Assembly (NCBI RefSeq): GCF_040939455.1
Contig: NC_134116.1
Location: forward strand, 44,717,400 to 44,781,399
DNA: 64,000 bases
Direction of reading: 5' to 3'
Source of the DNA: Microcebus murinus
Lineage: Eukaryota; Chordata; Mammalia; Primates; Cheirogaleidae
A model generated the notes under the pieces. That model searched no databases, was not told the origin of the DNA, and saw nothing but the letters and a program-made list of their open reading frames with translations. The translations under genes were made by a program, and so were the position numbers. Every line of letters begins with the position of its first letter. The first letter of the stretch is position 1. This document shows, piece by piece, positions 11,721 through 21,161 of this stretch.

Positions 11721-12249
11721 TATGAGAATTCTTGCTTTATTTTTTATTGTGAAAGTACATCCTCAGTTTTGCAAATGCACATTTTGGCTTGTGATTATCT
11801 TTCAAATATTTTTTGGAGCAATTTTTGTGAAACCATGGATAAGTCAAAAATCCATGTTATTTTTGAATATGAGTTCCATTATGGAACCAATGCAGCTCTG
11901 ACAGCTCAAAATATCAACAAAGTGTTTGAGGAGGATGTGGCTAATGAATGCGTAGTATGTTGATGGTTTGAGAAGTTCCATTCCGGTGATTTTATTCTTG
12001 AAAATGAACCATGTGGACGACCTGAGACCAAAGTGGATAACAATGAGCTAAAAGCTGTAGTGGAACTGAATCCATCTCAACCTATGTGTGAATTAGCAGC
12101 AAGGTTTGATGTTACTATTCCAACAATATTGGACCACTTGAAACAAATTGGCAAAGTAAAGAAGCTAGATAGATGGGCTACACATGAATTAAACAAGCAT
12201 CAGAAGAGAAATCATCTAGAAGCTTGGCTTTCTTTGCTGTCATGACATA

Positions 12250-12265
12250 AAGGCTAACTATTTCT
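12250..12265. repeat. Left TSD of nested L1
   Basis: AAGGCTAACTATTTCT, repeated at 13175-13190 with one difference (A to G at position 8). The sequence is mariner transposase coding DNA, so the L1 landed inside the mariner. Confidence 0.9.
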
Positions 12266-13174
12266 TTCTTTTTTATTTTTTTATTTTGGCATATTATGGG
12301 AGTCCAGATTTTAAGGTTTCAATAAATGCCCTTCCCTCCCTCCCCCCACAAGTCTGAGTCTCCATCATGACCATCCCCCAGATGGTGCACATCTCACTCA
12401 TTATATATGTATATACCCACCCCCCTCCCCCCTCCCACCTGCCCAATATCCTATTACTGTAGTACCTATGTGTCCACTTAGGTGCTGCTCAGTTAATACC
12501 AGTTTGCTGGTGAGTATATGTGGTGCTTGTTTTTCCATTCTTGGGATACTTCACTTAGTAGTATGAGCTCCAGTTCTAACCAGGAAAATATAAGATGTGC
12601 TATATCACCGTTGTTTCTTAGAGCTGAATAGTACTCCATGGTATGCATATACCACATTTTATTAATCCATTCTTTGATTGATGAGCACTTGGGCTGTTTC
12701 CACAGCCTTGCAATTATGAATTGTGCTGCTATAAACATTCGAGTGCAGGTGTTTTTTTTTGTAAAGTGTCATTGTATCTTTTGGGTAGATGCCCAGTAAT
12801 GGGATTGCTGGATCAAATGGTATATTTACTTGTATCGCTTTAAGGTATCTTCATATTGCTTTCCACAGAGGTTGAACTAGTTTGCAGTCCCACCAGCAAT
12901 GTAGGAGTGCCCCTCTCTCTCCGCATCCACGCCAGCATTTATTGTTTGGAGACTTTTTGATAAAGGCCATTCTCACTGGAGTTAAGTGATATCTCACTGT
13001 GGTTTTGATTTTGATTTCTCTGATGATTAGAGGTGTTGAGCATTTTTTCATATGTTTGTTGGCCATTCTTCTGTCTTCTTTAGAAAAGTCTCTGTTCAAG
13101 TCCTTTGCCCACTTGTTAATAGGGTTATTTGATTTTTTTCTTGCTGATTTTCATGAGTTCTCAGTATATTCTAG
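12266..13174 (-). mobile_element. 5'-truncated L1 nested in the mariner
   Basis: Minus-strand L1 of about 0.9 kb: poly(T)-like start, the C-rich complement of the G-rich 3' UTR (CCCCCCTCCCCCCTCCCACC around 12420-12440), then the antisense of the ORF2 C-terminus up to the segment encoding 'LITRIY'. Two open pieces remain (12493-12738 and 12851-13099), separated by frame damage. Its 3' UTR is very like that of the intact L1 at 14.2-20.7 kb, so it is one of the younger insertions here. Confidence 0.93.
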
Positions 13175-13190
13175 AAGGCTAGCTATTTCT
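13175..13190. repeat. Right TSD of nested L1
   Basis: AAGGCTAGCTATTTCT; see the left copy at 12250-12265. Mariner sequence resumes directly after it. Confidence 0.9.
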
Positions 13191-13859
13191 ATACCATATT
13201 GTTACATGTGATAAAAAAATGGATTTTTTTTTTGACAATTGCACAATGGTTGGATGAAGATGAAGTGCTGAAACACAGTCCAAAACCAAATATTCATCAG
13301 AAAAAGCCAATTGTGTCTGGTGAGCCAGTGCTGGTATTATCCACTATAGCTTCATGAAACCTGCTCAATCCATTACAGCAGATGTCTACTGCAACCAGTT
13401 GGATGGAAGGATGATGATGCTTCCAATTAAGTAGCTGAGATTGGTCAATAGAGACAGGTCAATGCTCGCACAAGATGACATGTCACCAAAAACGAGGGTG
13501 TTCAAACTACAAAAGCTGGACTTGGAAACTCTCTGTCTTTGACCATATTCACCAGACCTTGCAACAACTGACTACCACTTCTTCCAGGCTTTAGACCACT
13601 TCTTACAAGGAAAGATATTCAATTCTCAACAAGCTATGAGAAATGTCATTTGCAATTTTATTACCACTTGCTCTCTAGGCTTCTTCACTTCTGGCATAAG
13701 CAAGCTACCACTAAGATGGCAAAACTATATTGATATTGTAGGCACATACTTTGATCAATTGTACTGCTTCTTGTTTGAGATATAATAAACTACACTTTTG
13801 TTTAGAAATCTGACATTTCATATTTAACAACCAAATGCTCGTGTAAGGAGGAAACTTCC

Positions 13860-14220
13860 AAAGACTGGAGAGGAACAGAAGGCATGGGGTGTTACAGATG
13901 GAAGGAATGGGATACTCAAAAGTCCCTGCAGTGGGAGGGAGCACAGTAATTTAGCATAGCTGAAGGAGACCAGTGGGAATTGAAGACAAAACAAGGCAGA
14001 GAAAGTTGCATGAAGACTCTGACACGAAGTACTTGGGCAGATGATCTGATCTAACATGTTGTAAGCTATGTGAAGGATTTTGTAATTCACAAAAGAACCC
14101 CTGTGTGAAGAAGTCAGGGAGAATTTTTAGACTATTCCTCTGAATCAATGTTAACATTTAAGTGGTCAAGAATAAATGCAGGGAAATATAGTTTATCCAG
14201 GAGGTAACAGTAGTTTAAAT
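13860..14220 (-). mobile_element. L2 LINE, first part, interrupted by L1
   Basis: The plus strand reads as the complement of L2, with phrases such as GGCAGATGATCTGATCTAAC, ATGTTGTAAGCTATGTGAAGG and TTTATCCAGGAGGTAACAG, corresponding to L2 reverse-complement wording ('...atgtagggccttgtaggccat...', '...aatagtccaggcgagag...'). The matching order resumes after the L1 at about 20747. Old and heavily diverged. Confidence 0.6.
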
Positions 14221-14231
14221 AAAGAAAAACA
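14221..14231. repeat. Left TSD of the full-length L1
   Basis: AAAGAAAAACA, found again at 20736-20746. It is A-rich and short, and 16 bases separate it from the first recognisable L1 base, so the assignment is likely but not certain. Confidence 0.6.
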
Positions 14232-14247
14232 GAAGAACCAATTATAT

Positions 14248-15575
14248 GGAAGATGGCGGACGAATAACACCGCCAGACAGAGGGTCTCTGCAGAAAAGAC
14301 CGATTCTAGCAGAAACTAGAGGAAAGAAGCAAGAAGACGAGCATACAGCGGACAAGGGCCGGAAGGAGGGGTACCTGAGACCCCGGGAGACTCCACGGGA
14401 GGAGGCTGCGGAGGAGAACTGGAGGCTGAGACCACCGGAGCAGCCCGGAGACCAGCGGCAAGGGTAGGTGGATCTGCTGTTTCCCCCCCCCTGCATTCGG
14501 GACTGCTGGTGGGCTCCCCAGCGGGTGGAGAGACCTGCGGACATCAGCCCAGAGACTGCCGCCGCCTGCCAACGGTGAGCCTGTAGCAGGCACCAGGTTC
14601 CCAACTTCCTCCGGGCACCTCCGTGTGCACAGACCCGAGCCGCGCGGCAGGCGCCATATTGCCTCCTCCTCCCCTCCGCCGACCCTACCCGCGGCTGCCC
14701 AGAGAGACAATACAGCCACCAGCCGGAGGCACCTCCAGGGAACGGGACCTTCCCGTTTGGGACCCCGCCCGCCCTCCCAGGTGCTGCTGGCACCGGGTTC
14801 CCAGGAAAACGGTGCCAACTCAGAGGCTGAGAGACATAGACCCAGCTTGGGCTCCCTGTGGGTGAATTAGGACCGGAAATCCTCTCCCTAGTGGGAATAC
14901 AGTTTGAACTCTGGGACCCAGAGGTCGGACCTGCAGACCAGATCCCCTGCACCGAGGGCTAGCATTGCCCGGGGCACAGAAGGGTTATACGTGAACAGCC
15001 TACTGAGGGCTGTGTGCCTCCAGGGGCGGATCGGCGCACTAGAGAACAACCCTCCTCCCAGGAGGAGGCCGTGCGCCCAACCCAGGTGGCGTTCCTGTGC
15101 AGGGAACCTCCCCGCCGGCACCACAGTCCGGGGAGGCCTGGTGGCTTGTGGTCTGGCCTGCTGGCAGAGGCCCAGGAGTAGCTGCAGAGTTGGGGAGGGT
15201 GGAAAGAAGCGAGGCCTGCTGCAGACTGCAGGTCTCAGACAGCCCCACCCCCACACCCAAGCTGAGAACAGAACTTTGACCCCTGCTAACGGCCTGAGGG
15301 CAGGCTTATCCAACCCAGCTCCACCCAGAAAACAGGCGGATCTCTACGAGAGCTGATAACAGGACTCAAAATCAACACCATAGCCTGTTCCTCCAAGCAA
15401 ACGCCACCTACTGACAGGGACAGCATCTTGCACAGCCTTGCCACGGCATCCACTGACTCAATATACAGGGAGTGGTCCAATTTCACCCACAGGCACCACC
15501 TAACGCCTCAGAAACTAAACAAGGTGTGTGAATACCCAAACAATAACCTAAGGAAAGAAACAACAACTGATCGAC
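14248..15575 (+). promoter_or_regulatory. L1 5' UTR / internal promoter, CpG-rich
   Basis: About 1.3 kb of GC- and CpG-rich DNA, in sharp contrast to its AT-rich surroundings, as expected for the internal RNA polymerase II promoter of an L1. It is not alignable by eye with the human L1 5' UTR. Several long frames cross it on both strands (minus 14242-14952, 236 codons; minus 14306-14818, 170 codons; plus 14904-15356, 150 codons). These probably reflect a shortage of stop codons in GC-rich sequence. Confidence 0.85.
14250..14259 (+). promoter_or_regulatory. YY1-like site at the L1 5' end
   Basis: AAGATGGCGG matches the YY1 core (AAnATGGCG). In human L1 a YY1 site at almost the same place sets the correct transcription start, so this probably has the same job. 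Binding is inferred, not shown. Confidence 0.7.
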
Positions 15576-16580
15576 ATGGGAAGAAATCAGCGAAAGAACT
15601 CAGGAAATATGAAGAACCAAACGGAAAACACACCCCCAAGGAGGAGCACCAGCCCCCTAGAAACGGACACCGACCAAAATCAGGCAACCAATATGACAGA
15701 AAAGGAATTTCGTATGTGGATCATAAGAACACTCACCCAGCTGCAACAACAACTCAATAACCAACACCAAGAAAACACAAAAAACCTCCAAGAAATGGAA
15801 CAAAGGTTCAAAAAAGAGATTGACACAGTGAAGAAAACTTTAACCGAAGTCCTGGAGATGAAGAATCAACTCAGAGAACTACAAAATACTGTGGAAAGTC
15901 TCAAGAACAGGGTAGACCAAGCAGAAGAAAGAATCTCAGAGCTTGAAGATAACACCTTCCAATTAAATAAATCAGTCACAGAAATACAGCAGAGAAACAA
16001 GAGAAAAGACCAAAGCCTACAAGAGCTGTGGGATTATGTGAAAAAACCTAACGTGAGGGTCATAGGTTTAGCCGAAGGGGAGGAAGACAACACTCAAGGG
16101 CTGGACAAGCTTTTTGAAGATATAATAGAGGAAAATTTCCCAGGCCTTGCTCAAAATCTCGATATACAAGTTCAAGAAGCCCAGAGGACCCCTGGGAGAT
16201 TCAATGCAAACAGGAAGACGTCACGTCATGCAGTCATCAGACTGACCAAAGTATCAACTAAAGAGGCCCTTCTAAGAGCTGTAAGACAAAAGAAGCAAGT
16301 GACATACAAGGGAAAGCCAATCCGAATAACATCAGACTTCTCTAATGAGACTTTACAAGCAAGGAGAGACTGGGGCCCCATCCTCACTCTTTTGAAACAA
16401 AACAATGCCCAGCCTAGAATATTATTCCCTGCAAAACTAAGCTTCATATATGAAGGAGAAATAAAAACATTCTCAGACAAGCAAAGGCTCAGAGAATTCA
16501 CCAAGACAAGACCAGCCCTACAAGAAGTACTTAAAACAGCATTATGCACAGAACATCAGAATAATAATCCACGGATATAA
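15576..16580 (+). CDS. ORF1: L1 ORF1p, RNA-binding chaperone, 334 aa
   Basis: ORF1p is a trimeric RNA-binding protein that coats L1 RNA in the cytoplasm and chaperones nucleic acids during reverse transcription. Length is normal (human 338 aa). A basic, polar N-terminus (residues 1-50) with several Ser/Thr-Pro sites precedes a long heptad-rich coiled coil (about 52-150, e.g. NRVDQAEERISELED at 111-125). The RRM follows (about 157-250, starting KKPNVRVIGLAEGEE), then the C-terminal domain (about 252-325) with ARRDW (262-266) and FPAKLSF (284-290; Tyr in human, Phe here). No stop or frame shift. ATG at 15576 is the first in frame and gives the expected N-terminus. ORF2 begins 41 bp after the stop, so it is presumably translated from the same bicistronic RNA by reinitiation. 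Confidence 0.96.
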   Translation: MGRNQRKNSGNMKNQTENTPPRRSTSPLETDTDQNQATNMTEKEFRMWIIRTLTQLQQQLNNQHQENTKNLQEMEQRFKKEIDTVKKTLTEVLEMKNQLRELQNTVESLKNRVDQAEERISELEDNTFQLNKSVTEIQQRNKRKDQSLQELWDYVKKPNVRVIGLAEGEEDNTQGLDKLFEDIIEENFPGLAQNLDIQVQEAQRTPGRFNANRKTSRHAVIRLTKVSTKEALLRAVRQKKQVTYKGKPIRITSDFSNETLQARRDWGPILTLLKQNNAQPRILFPAKLSFIYEGEIKTFSDKQRLREFTKTRPALQEVLKTALCTEHQNNNPRI

Positions 16581-16621
16581 AAACAACCAAAACCCAAAGA
16601 TATTGAAGGCCAGATACTACA
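16581..16621 (+). other. ORF1-ORF2 spacer
   Basis: 41 bp, A-rich, with no ATG that would interfere. The human L1 spacer is about 63 bp. In human L1, ORF2 is made by rare termination-reinitiation across this gap. Confidence 0.85.
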
Positions 16622-19600
16622 ATGGCTCAAGACAGAAATCATAGCAACAACATCCAACCCAACAGAACGATCAGTAATCTACCTTACCTATCAGTTCTCT
16701 CAATAAATGTGAATGGCTTAAACTCTCCACTCAAGAGACATAGGCTGGCTGAATGGATAAGAAAATACAGGCCAAGTATATGCTGTCTTCAGGAAACACA
16801 TTTAACCTGCAAGGATGCACATAGACTAAAAATAAAAGGGTGGAGATCAATATTCCAAGCAAATAGAAGCCAAAAGAAGGCTGGTGTGGCAGTTCTAATT
16901 TCAGACGATTTAGTTTTTAAACCAACAAAAGTAGTAAAAGACAAAGAGGGTCATTATATAATGGTGAAGGGCACAGTCCAACAAGAAGAGATAACAATTT
17001 TAAATATATATGCACCCAACTTAGGTGCACCCAGATTCATAAAGCAAACCTTACTGGAGCTAAGCAAATGGATTAATAGCAACTCCATAATCGCCGGAGA
17101 TTTCAACACCCCACTGACGGCACGAGACAGATCCTCCAAACAGAAAATTAATAAAGAAATAATGGACTTAAACAAAACTCTAGAACAATTGGGTCTGACA
17201 GACATCTACAGAACATTCTACCCAAAATCCACTGAATATACGTTCTTCTCATCAGCTCACGGGACATTCTCTAAGATTGACCATATCCTAGGACACAAAG
17301 AAAATCTCAAGAACTTTAAAAAAATAGAAATCATACCATGTACCTTCTCAGATCACAGTGGAATAAAACTAGAAATCAACCCTAACAGAAACTCACATTT
17401 ATACACAAAAACGTGGAAATTAAACAACCTCCTACTAAATGATTACTTCGTAAATGAAGAAATCAAGACGGAAATAAAAAACTTCTATGAAGAAAATGAC
17501 AATGGAGAGACAAGTTATCAACTCCTCTGGGACACAGCTAAAGCAGTTCTGAGAGGAAAGTTTATCTCCATAAATGCCTATAACCAAAAGGCAAGAAGAT
17601 CACAAATAGACAATCTAATGAAACGACTCAAAGAGCTGGAAAAAGAAGAACAGACCAACCCCAAACCCAGCAGAAGAAGTGAAATCAACAAGATCAAATC
17701 AGAACTAAACGAAATTGAAAACAGGAAAGCTATTCAGGAGATTAATAAAACAAAAAGTTGGTTCTTTGAAAAAATAAACAAGATTGACACGCCATTGGCT
17801 AAGCTAACGAAAAGCAGAAAAGAGAAATCTCTAATAAGCTCCATCAGGAATAAAAAAGGAGATATCACAACTGATCCCAAAGAGATACAAGATACAATTT
17901 ATGAATACTACAAAAATCTTTATGCACACAAACTGGAAAATGTGGAGGAAATGGACAAATTTCTAGAAACACACAGCCTCCCTAGGCTCAACCAGGAAGA
18001 AATAGATTCCCTGAACAGACCAATCTCAACAGCTGAAATAGAAACAGCAATTAAAAATCTCCCTAAAAAGAAAAGTCCCGGTCCAGATGGCTTCACACCT
18101 GAATTTTACCATACTTACAAAGAAGAACTAGTACCTATCTTGCAGAAACTATTCCACAACATCGAGAGGAACGGAAACCTCCCCGAAACCTTTTATGAAG
18201 CGAATATTACTCTGATACCAAAACCAGGAAAGGATGCAACAAAAAAAGAAAACTACAGACCAATATCCCTAATGAATATAGATGCAAAAATTTTCAACAA
18301 AATCTTAGCTAACCGAATCCAGACACTTATCAAAAAAATAATCCACCACGACCAAGTGGGCTTCATCCCAGGGATGCAGGGATGGTTCAACATACGTAAA
18401 TCTATAAATGCAATTCACCACATCAACAGAAGCAAAAACAAAGACCACATGATTCTTTCAATAGATGCAGAAAAAGCTTTTGACAAAATTCAACACCCTT
18501 TCATGATACGAACACTTAAGAAAATAGGCATAGAAGGGACATACCTAAAAATGATACAAGCCATATATGACAGACCCGTAGCCAACATCATACTGAATGG
18601 GGAAAGATTGAAATCATTCCCACTTAGAACTGGAACCAGACAAGGCTGCCCACTATCTCCACTTCTGTTCAACATAGTGCTGGAAGTCTTGGCTACAGCA
18701 ATCAGACAGGAAAATGGAATCAAAGGTATCCAAATAGGGGCAGAAGAGATCAAACTTTCACTGTTTGCTGATGATATGATATTGTATCTAGAAAACCCCA
18801 AGGATTCAACCAAGAAACTCCTGGAACTGATCAATGAATTTAGTAAAGTCTCAGGATACAAAATTAATACACAGAAATCAGAGGCATTCATATACGCCAA
18901 CAACAATCTAATTGAGAACCAAATCAAAGACTCAATTCCCTTCACAATAGCAACAAAGAAATTAAAGTACCTAGGAATATATTTAACCAAAGAGGTAAAA
19001 GACCTCTACAGGGAGAACTATGAAACACTGAGGAAGGAAATAGCAGAGGATGTAAACAGATGGAAATCCATACCATGCTCGTGGATCGGCAGACTCAATA
19101 TCATCAAAATGTCTATACTACCCAAACTGATCTACAGATTCAATGCAATTCCTATTAAAATCCCATCAGCATTCTTCACAGATATAGAAAAAATAATTTT
19201 ACGCTTCGTATGGAACCAAAGAAGACCCCGAATATCAAGAGCAATTCTAGGCAACAAAAACAAAATGGGAGGCATTAATATGCCAGATATCAAACTATAC
19301 TACAAAGCTGTAGTAATTAAAACAATATGGTATTGGCACAAAAACAGGAATATTGACCAGTGGAACAGATGTGAGAATCCTGATATAAAACCATCCTCAT
19401 ATAGCCATCTCATCTTTGACAAAGCAGACAAAAACATACGCTGGGGAAAAGAATCCCTCTTCAATAAATGGTGCTGGGAAAACTGGATAGCCACCTGTAG
19501 AAGGCTAAAACAGGACCCACACCTTTCACCTCTCACAAAAACCGACTCATGCTGGATAACAGACTTAAACCTAAGATATGAAACTATTAGAACTCTAGAG

Positions 19601-20497
19601 GAAAAAGTTGGAAACACTCTCCTAGACATCGGCCTGGGCAAAGAGTTTATGAAGAAGTCCCCAAAGGCAATCACAGCAGCAACAAAAATAAATAAATGGG
19701 ACATGATCAAACTACAAAGCTTCTGCACAGCCAAAGAAATAGTCATGAAAGTAAACAGACAACCTACAGAATGGGAGAAAATTTTTGCATCCTATGCATC
19801 CGATAAGGGACTGATAACTAGAATATACTTAGAACTCACGAAAATTAGGAAGAAAAAATCAAATAACCCCATTAAAAAGTGGGCAAAGGACTTGAACAGA
19901 AATTTTTCTAAAGAAGACAGAAGAATGGCCAACAAACATATGAAGAAATGCTCAACATCTCTAATCATCAGGGAAATGCAAATCAAAACCACAATGAGAT
20001 ATCACTTAACCCCAGTGAGAATGGCCTTTATCAAAAAATCTCCAAACAATAAATGCTGGCGTGGTTGCGGAGAGAGAGGAACACTCCTACACTGCTGGTG
20101 GGACTGCAAACTAGTTCAACCTCTGTGGAAAGCAATATGGAGATACCTTAAAGCGATACAAGTGAATCTACCATTTGATCCAGCAATCCCATTGCTGGGC
20201 ATCTACCCAAATGATCCAGTGACACTCTACAAAAAAGACACCTGCACTCTAATGTTTATAGCAGCACAATTCATAATTGCAAGGCTGTGGAAACAGCCCA
20301 AGTGCCCATCAATCAAAGAATGGATTAATAAAATGTGGTATATGTACACCATGGAGTACTATTCAGCTCTAAGAAACAATGGTGATATAGCACACCTTAT
20401 ATTTTCCTGGTTAGAGCTGGAACCCATACTACTAAGTGAAGTATCCCAAGAATGGAAAAACAAGCACCAGATATATTCTCCAGCAAACTGGTATTAA
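16622..20497 (+). CDS. ORF2: L1 ORF2p, endonuclease/reverse transcriptase, 1291 aa
   Basis: ORF2p nicks chromosomal DNA and copies L1 RNA from the nick (target-primed reverse transcription). The APE-like endonuclease fills about residues 20-250. Catalytic positions are all present: N29, E58 (in QETH), D160 and N162 (in GDFNT), D220 (SKIDH), D244-H245 (SDHSG). The reverse transcriptase spans about 500-790, with [24 protein letters not shown]615 in [11 protein letters not shown], and the FADD box at 715-718. The C-terminal Cys/His knuckle C-x3-C-x7-H-x4-C is intact at 1145-1162. Human ORF2p has 1275 residues; here the N-terminus is about 15 residues longer ([14 protein letters not shown]...), shifting endonuclease and RT residues by +15. 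The next Met lies well inside the endonuclease, so ATG 16622 is the only sensible AUG start. No stop or frame shift. Confidence 0.97.
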   Translation: MAQDRNHSNNIQPNRTISNLPYLSVLSINVNGLNSPLKRHRLAEWIRKYRPSICCLQETHLTCKDAHRLKIKGWRSIFQANRSQKKAGVAVLISDDLVFKPTKVVKDKEGHYIMVKGTVQQEEITILNIYAPNLGAPRFIKQTLLELSKWINSNSIIAGDFNTPLTARDRSSKQKINKEIMDLNKTLEQLGLTDIYRTFYPKSTEYTFFSSAHGTFSKIDHILGHKENLKNFKKIEIIPCTFSDHSGIKLEINPNRNSHLYTKTWKLNNLLLNDYFVNEEIKTEIKNFYEENDNGETSYQLLWDTAKAVLRGKFISINAYNQKARRSQIDNLMKRLKELEKEEQTNPKPSRRSEINKIKSELNEIENRKAIQEINKTKSWFFEKINKIDTPLAKLTKSRKEKSLISSIRNKKGDITTDPKEIQDTIYEYYKNLYAHKLENVEEMDKFLETHSLPRLNQEEIDSLNRPISTAEIETAIKNLPKKKSPGPDGFTPEFYHTYKEELVPILQKLFHNIERNGNLPETFYEANITLIPKPGKDATKKENYRPISLMNIDAKIFNKILANRIQTLIKKIIHHDQVGFIPGMQGWFNIRKSINAIHHINRSKNKDHMILSIDAEKAFDKIQHPFMIRTLKKIGIEGTYLKMIQAIYDRPVANIILNGERLKSFPLRTGTRQGCPLSPLLFNIVLEVLATAIRQENGIKGIQIGAEEIKLSLFADDMILYLENPKDSTKKLLELINEFSKVSGYKINTQKSEAFIYANNNLIENQIKDSIPFTIATKKLKYLGIYLTKEVKDLYRENYETLRKEIAEDVNRWKSIPCSWIGRLNIIKMSILPKLIYRFNAIPIKIPSAFFTDIEKIILRFVWNQRRPRISRAILGNKNKMGGINMPDIKLYYKAVVIKTIWYWHKNRNIDQWNRCENPDIKPSSYSHLIFDKADKNIRWGKESLFNKWCWENWIATCRRLKQDPHLSPLTKTDSCWITDLNLRYETIRTLEEKVGNTLLDIGLGKEFMKKSPKAITAATKINKWDMIKLQSFCTAKEIVMKVNRQPTEWEKIFASYASDKGLITRIYLELTKIRKKKSNNPIKKWAKDLNRNFSKEDRRMANKHMKKCSTSLIIREMQIKTTMRYHLTPVRMAFIKKSPNNKCWRGCGERGTLLHCWWDCKLVQPLWKAIWRYLKAIQVNLPFDPAIPLLGIYPNDPVTLYKKDTCTLMFIAAQFIIARLWKQPKCPSIKEWINKMWYMYTMEYYSALRNNGDIAHLIFSWLELEPILLSEVSQEWKNKHQIYSPANWY

Positions 20498-20720
20498 CTG
20501 AGTAGCACCTAAGTGGACACATAGGTGCTACAGTAATAGGGTATTGGGCAGGTGGGAGGGGGGAGGGGGGCGGGTATATACATACATAGTGAGTGAGATG
20601 TGCACCATCTGGGGGATGGTCATGATGGAGACTCAGACTTTTGGGGGGAGGGGGGAAATGGGCATTTATTGAAACCTTAAAATCTGTACCCCCATAATAT
20701 ACCAAAATAAAAAAAATAAT
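20498..20720 (+). other. L1 3' UTR, short and G-rich
   Basis: Only about 220 bp. It contains two G-tract clusters, 20546-20574 (GGG runs ending in CGGG) and 20643-20662, which could form G-quadruplexes, a feature known from L1 3' UTRs of other mammals. It ends with TACCCCCATAATATACC and an AATAAA signal at 20706-20711. Confidence 0.85.
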
Positions 20721-20735
20721 TAAAAAAAAAAAAAA
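20706..20735 (+). terminator. L1 polyadenylation signal and A-rich tail
   Basis: AATAAA at 20706-20711, then A runs broken by TAAT, then an uninterrupted A run that merges into the TSD. The tail is still largely pure A at its end, which fits a fairly recent insertion. Confidence 0.85.
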
Positions 20736-20746
20736 AAAGAAAAACA
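20736..20746. repeat. Right TSD of the full-length L1
   Basis: AAAGAAAAACA, matching 14221-14231 exactly. The first As cannot be separated from the poly(A) tail. Confidence 0.6.
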
Positions 20747-21160
20747 CAGCACTTTGATTGAGAGAAATGGATGGGTATGTTTAAGTGGTAAAATTGAAAG
20801 TACTTGGAGATCTGTTCTCTGGGTAAGATGTGCTACATATTAGAGATGATTCCTGTGGTTATTATACACACCACCATACCTATTCATTACAATAAAGTAT
20901 ATGAAAGAGAAGTGTGAACTGTTGACTTTGAGGTTGTTTTGGGTACATAAATAGAGTTATCAAGTAATTAGATGCATAAATTGCTCAAACTGGTCTATAG
21001 CTCTGGGTCAAGGTATGGCCTAGAGATACACATTTGGGACTCAGTGGTATATAACTCAGTCTATTTGTGGCTGAGATGGTCTATGGAAATAGTACTGGGT
21101 GAGAAGGAAATGGATCTTAGGACTGAACTTTATGGCATTGTATTATTTAATGATCAATAA
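20747..21160 (-). mobile_element. L2 LINE, second part, after the L1
   Basis: Continues the L2 complement begun at 13860-14220: GATTGAGAGAAATGGATGGG, TTGACTTTGAGGTTG, AGATACACATTTGGGACTCA and GGCTGAGATGG-type wording, all in the order of L2 reverse complement. The L1 was therefore inserted into a pre-existing L2. Confidence 0.6.
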
Positions 21161-21161
21161 A

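Larger units (their letters stand above)
11835..13794 (+). pseudogene. Decayed mariner transposase (cecropia-type)
   Basis: In an active element this protein would bind the TIRs through an N-terminal helix-turn-helix pair and cut and paste the DNA with a DDD catalytic triad. ATG at 11835 opens MDKSKIHVIFEYEF; NINKVF, GRPETKVDN and HLKQIGKVKKLD follow. An in-frame TGA (11961-11963) falls where relatives have Arg or Trp, and another TGA (12243-12245) falls where relatives read Ser-Arg-His-Lys; both fit CGA-to-TGA decay at CpG. The gene is then cut by an antisense L1. Downstream, SPDLATTDYHFFQALDHFLQ corresponds to the block with the third catalytic Asp, but frame shifts around 13330-13550 destroy the middle. 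The stop is in ATATAATAA near 13785-13794. Non-functional. Confidence 0.9.
11640..13824 (+). mobile_element. Mariner (Tc1/mariner, cecropia-type) with nested L1
   Basis: Terminal inverted repeats AGTATGAAATGTC (left) and GACATTTCATATT (right) are flanked by TA dinucleotides (11638-11639 and 13825-13826), the mariner target signature. Inside lies a transposase gene of the clade that includes human Hsmar1, although the TIRs are unlike those of Hsmar1, so this is a different family. Without the L1 inserted at 12266-13174 and one TSD copy, the element is about 1.26 kb, normal for mariners. Two further copies are at 31794-32858 and 38682-39036. Confidence 0.9.
14232..20735 (+). mobile_element. Full-length LINE-1 with two intact ORFs
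   Basis: A complete L1 of about 6.5 kb: CpG-rich 5' UTR starting near GGAAGATGGCGGACG (14248), ORF1 (15576-16580), a 41-bp spacer, ORF2 (16622-20497), a short G-rich 3' UTR, an AATAAA signal and an A-rich tail, bounded by a likely 11-bp TSD. It sits inside an old L2. Both ORFs are free of stops and frame shifts and all key residues I can check are present, so it is a candidate for a mobile copy. It acts through its RNA, copied into DNA at a nicked chromosomal target. The bases 14232-14247 may be extra 5' nucleotides added at insertion. Confidence 0.95.

Noticed and set aside
12033..12245. Possible domesticated transposase gene
   Set aside because: The frame is simply the piece between two decay stops of the mariner, and an L1 interrupts it. 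There is no sign of a promoter, splice site or maintained full-length frame.
18490..18990. 166-codon minus-strand frame inside ORF2
   Set aside because: Shadow of the L1 reverse transcriptase coding strand.
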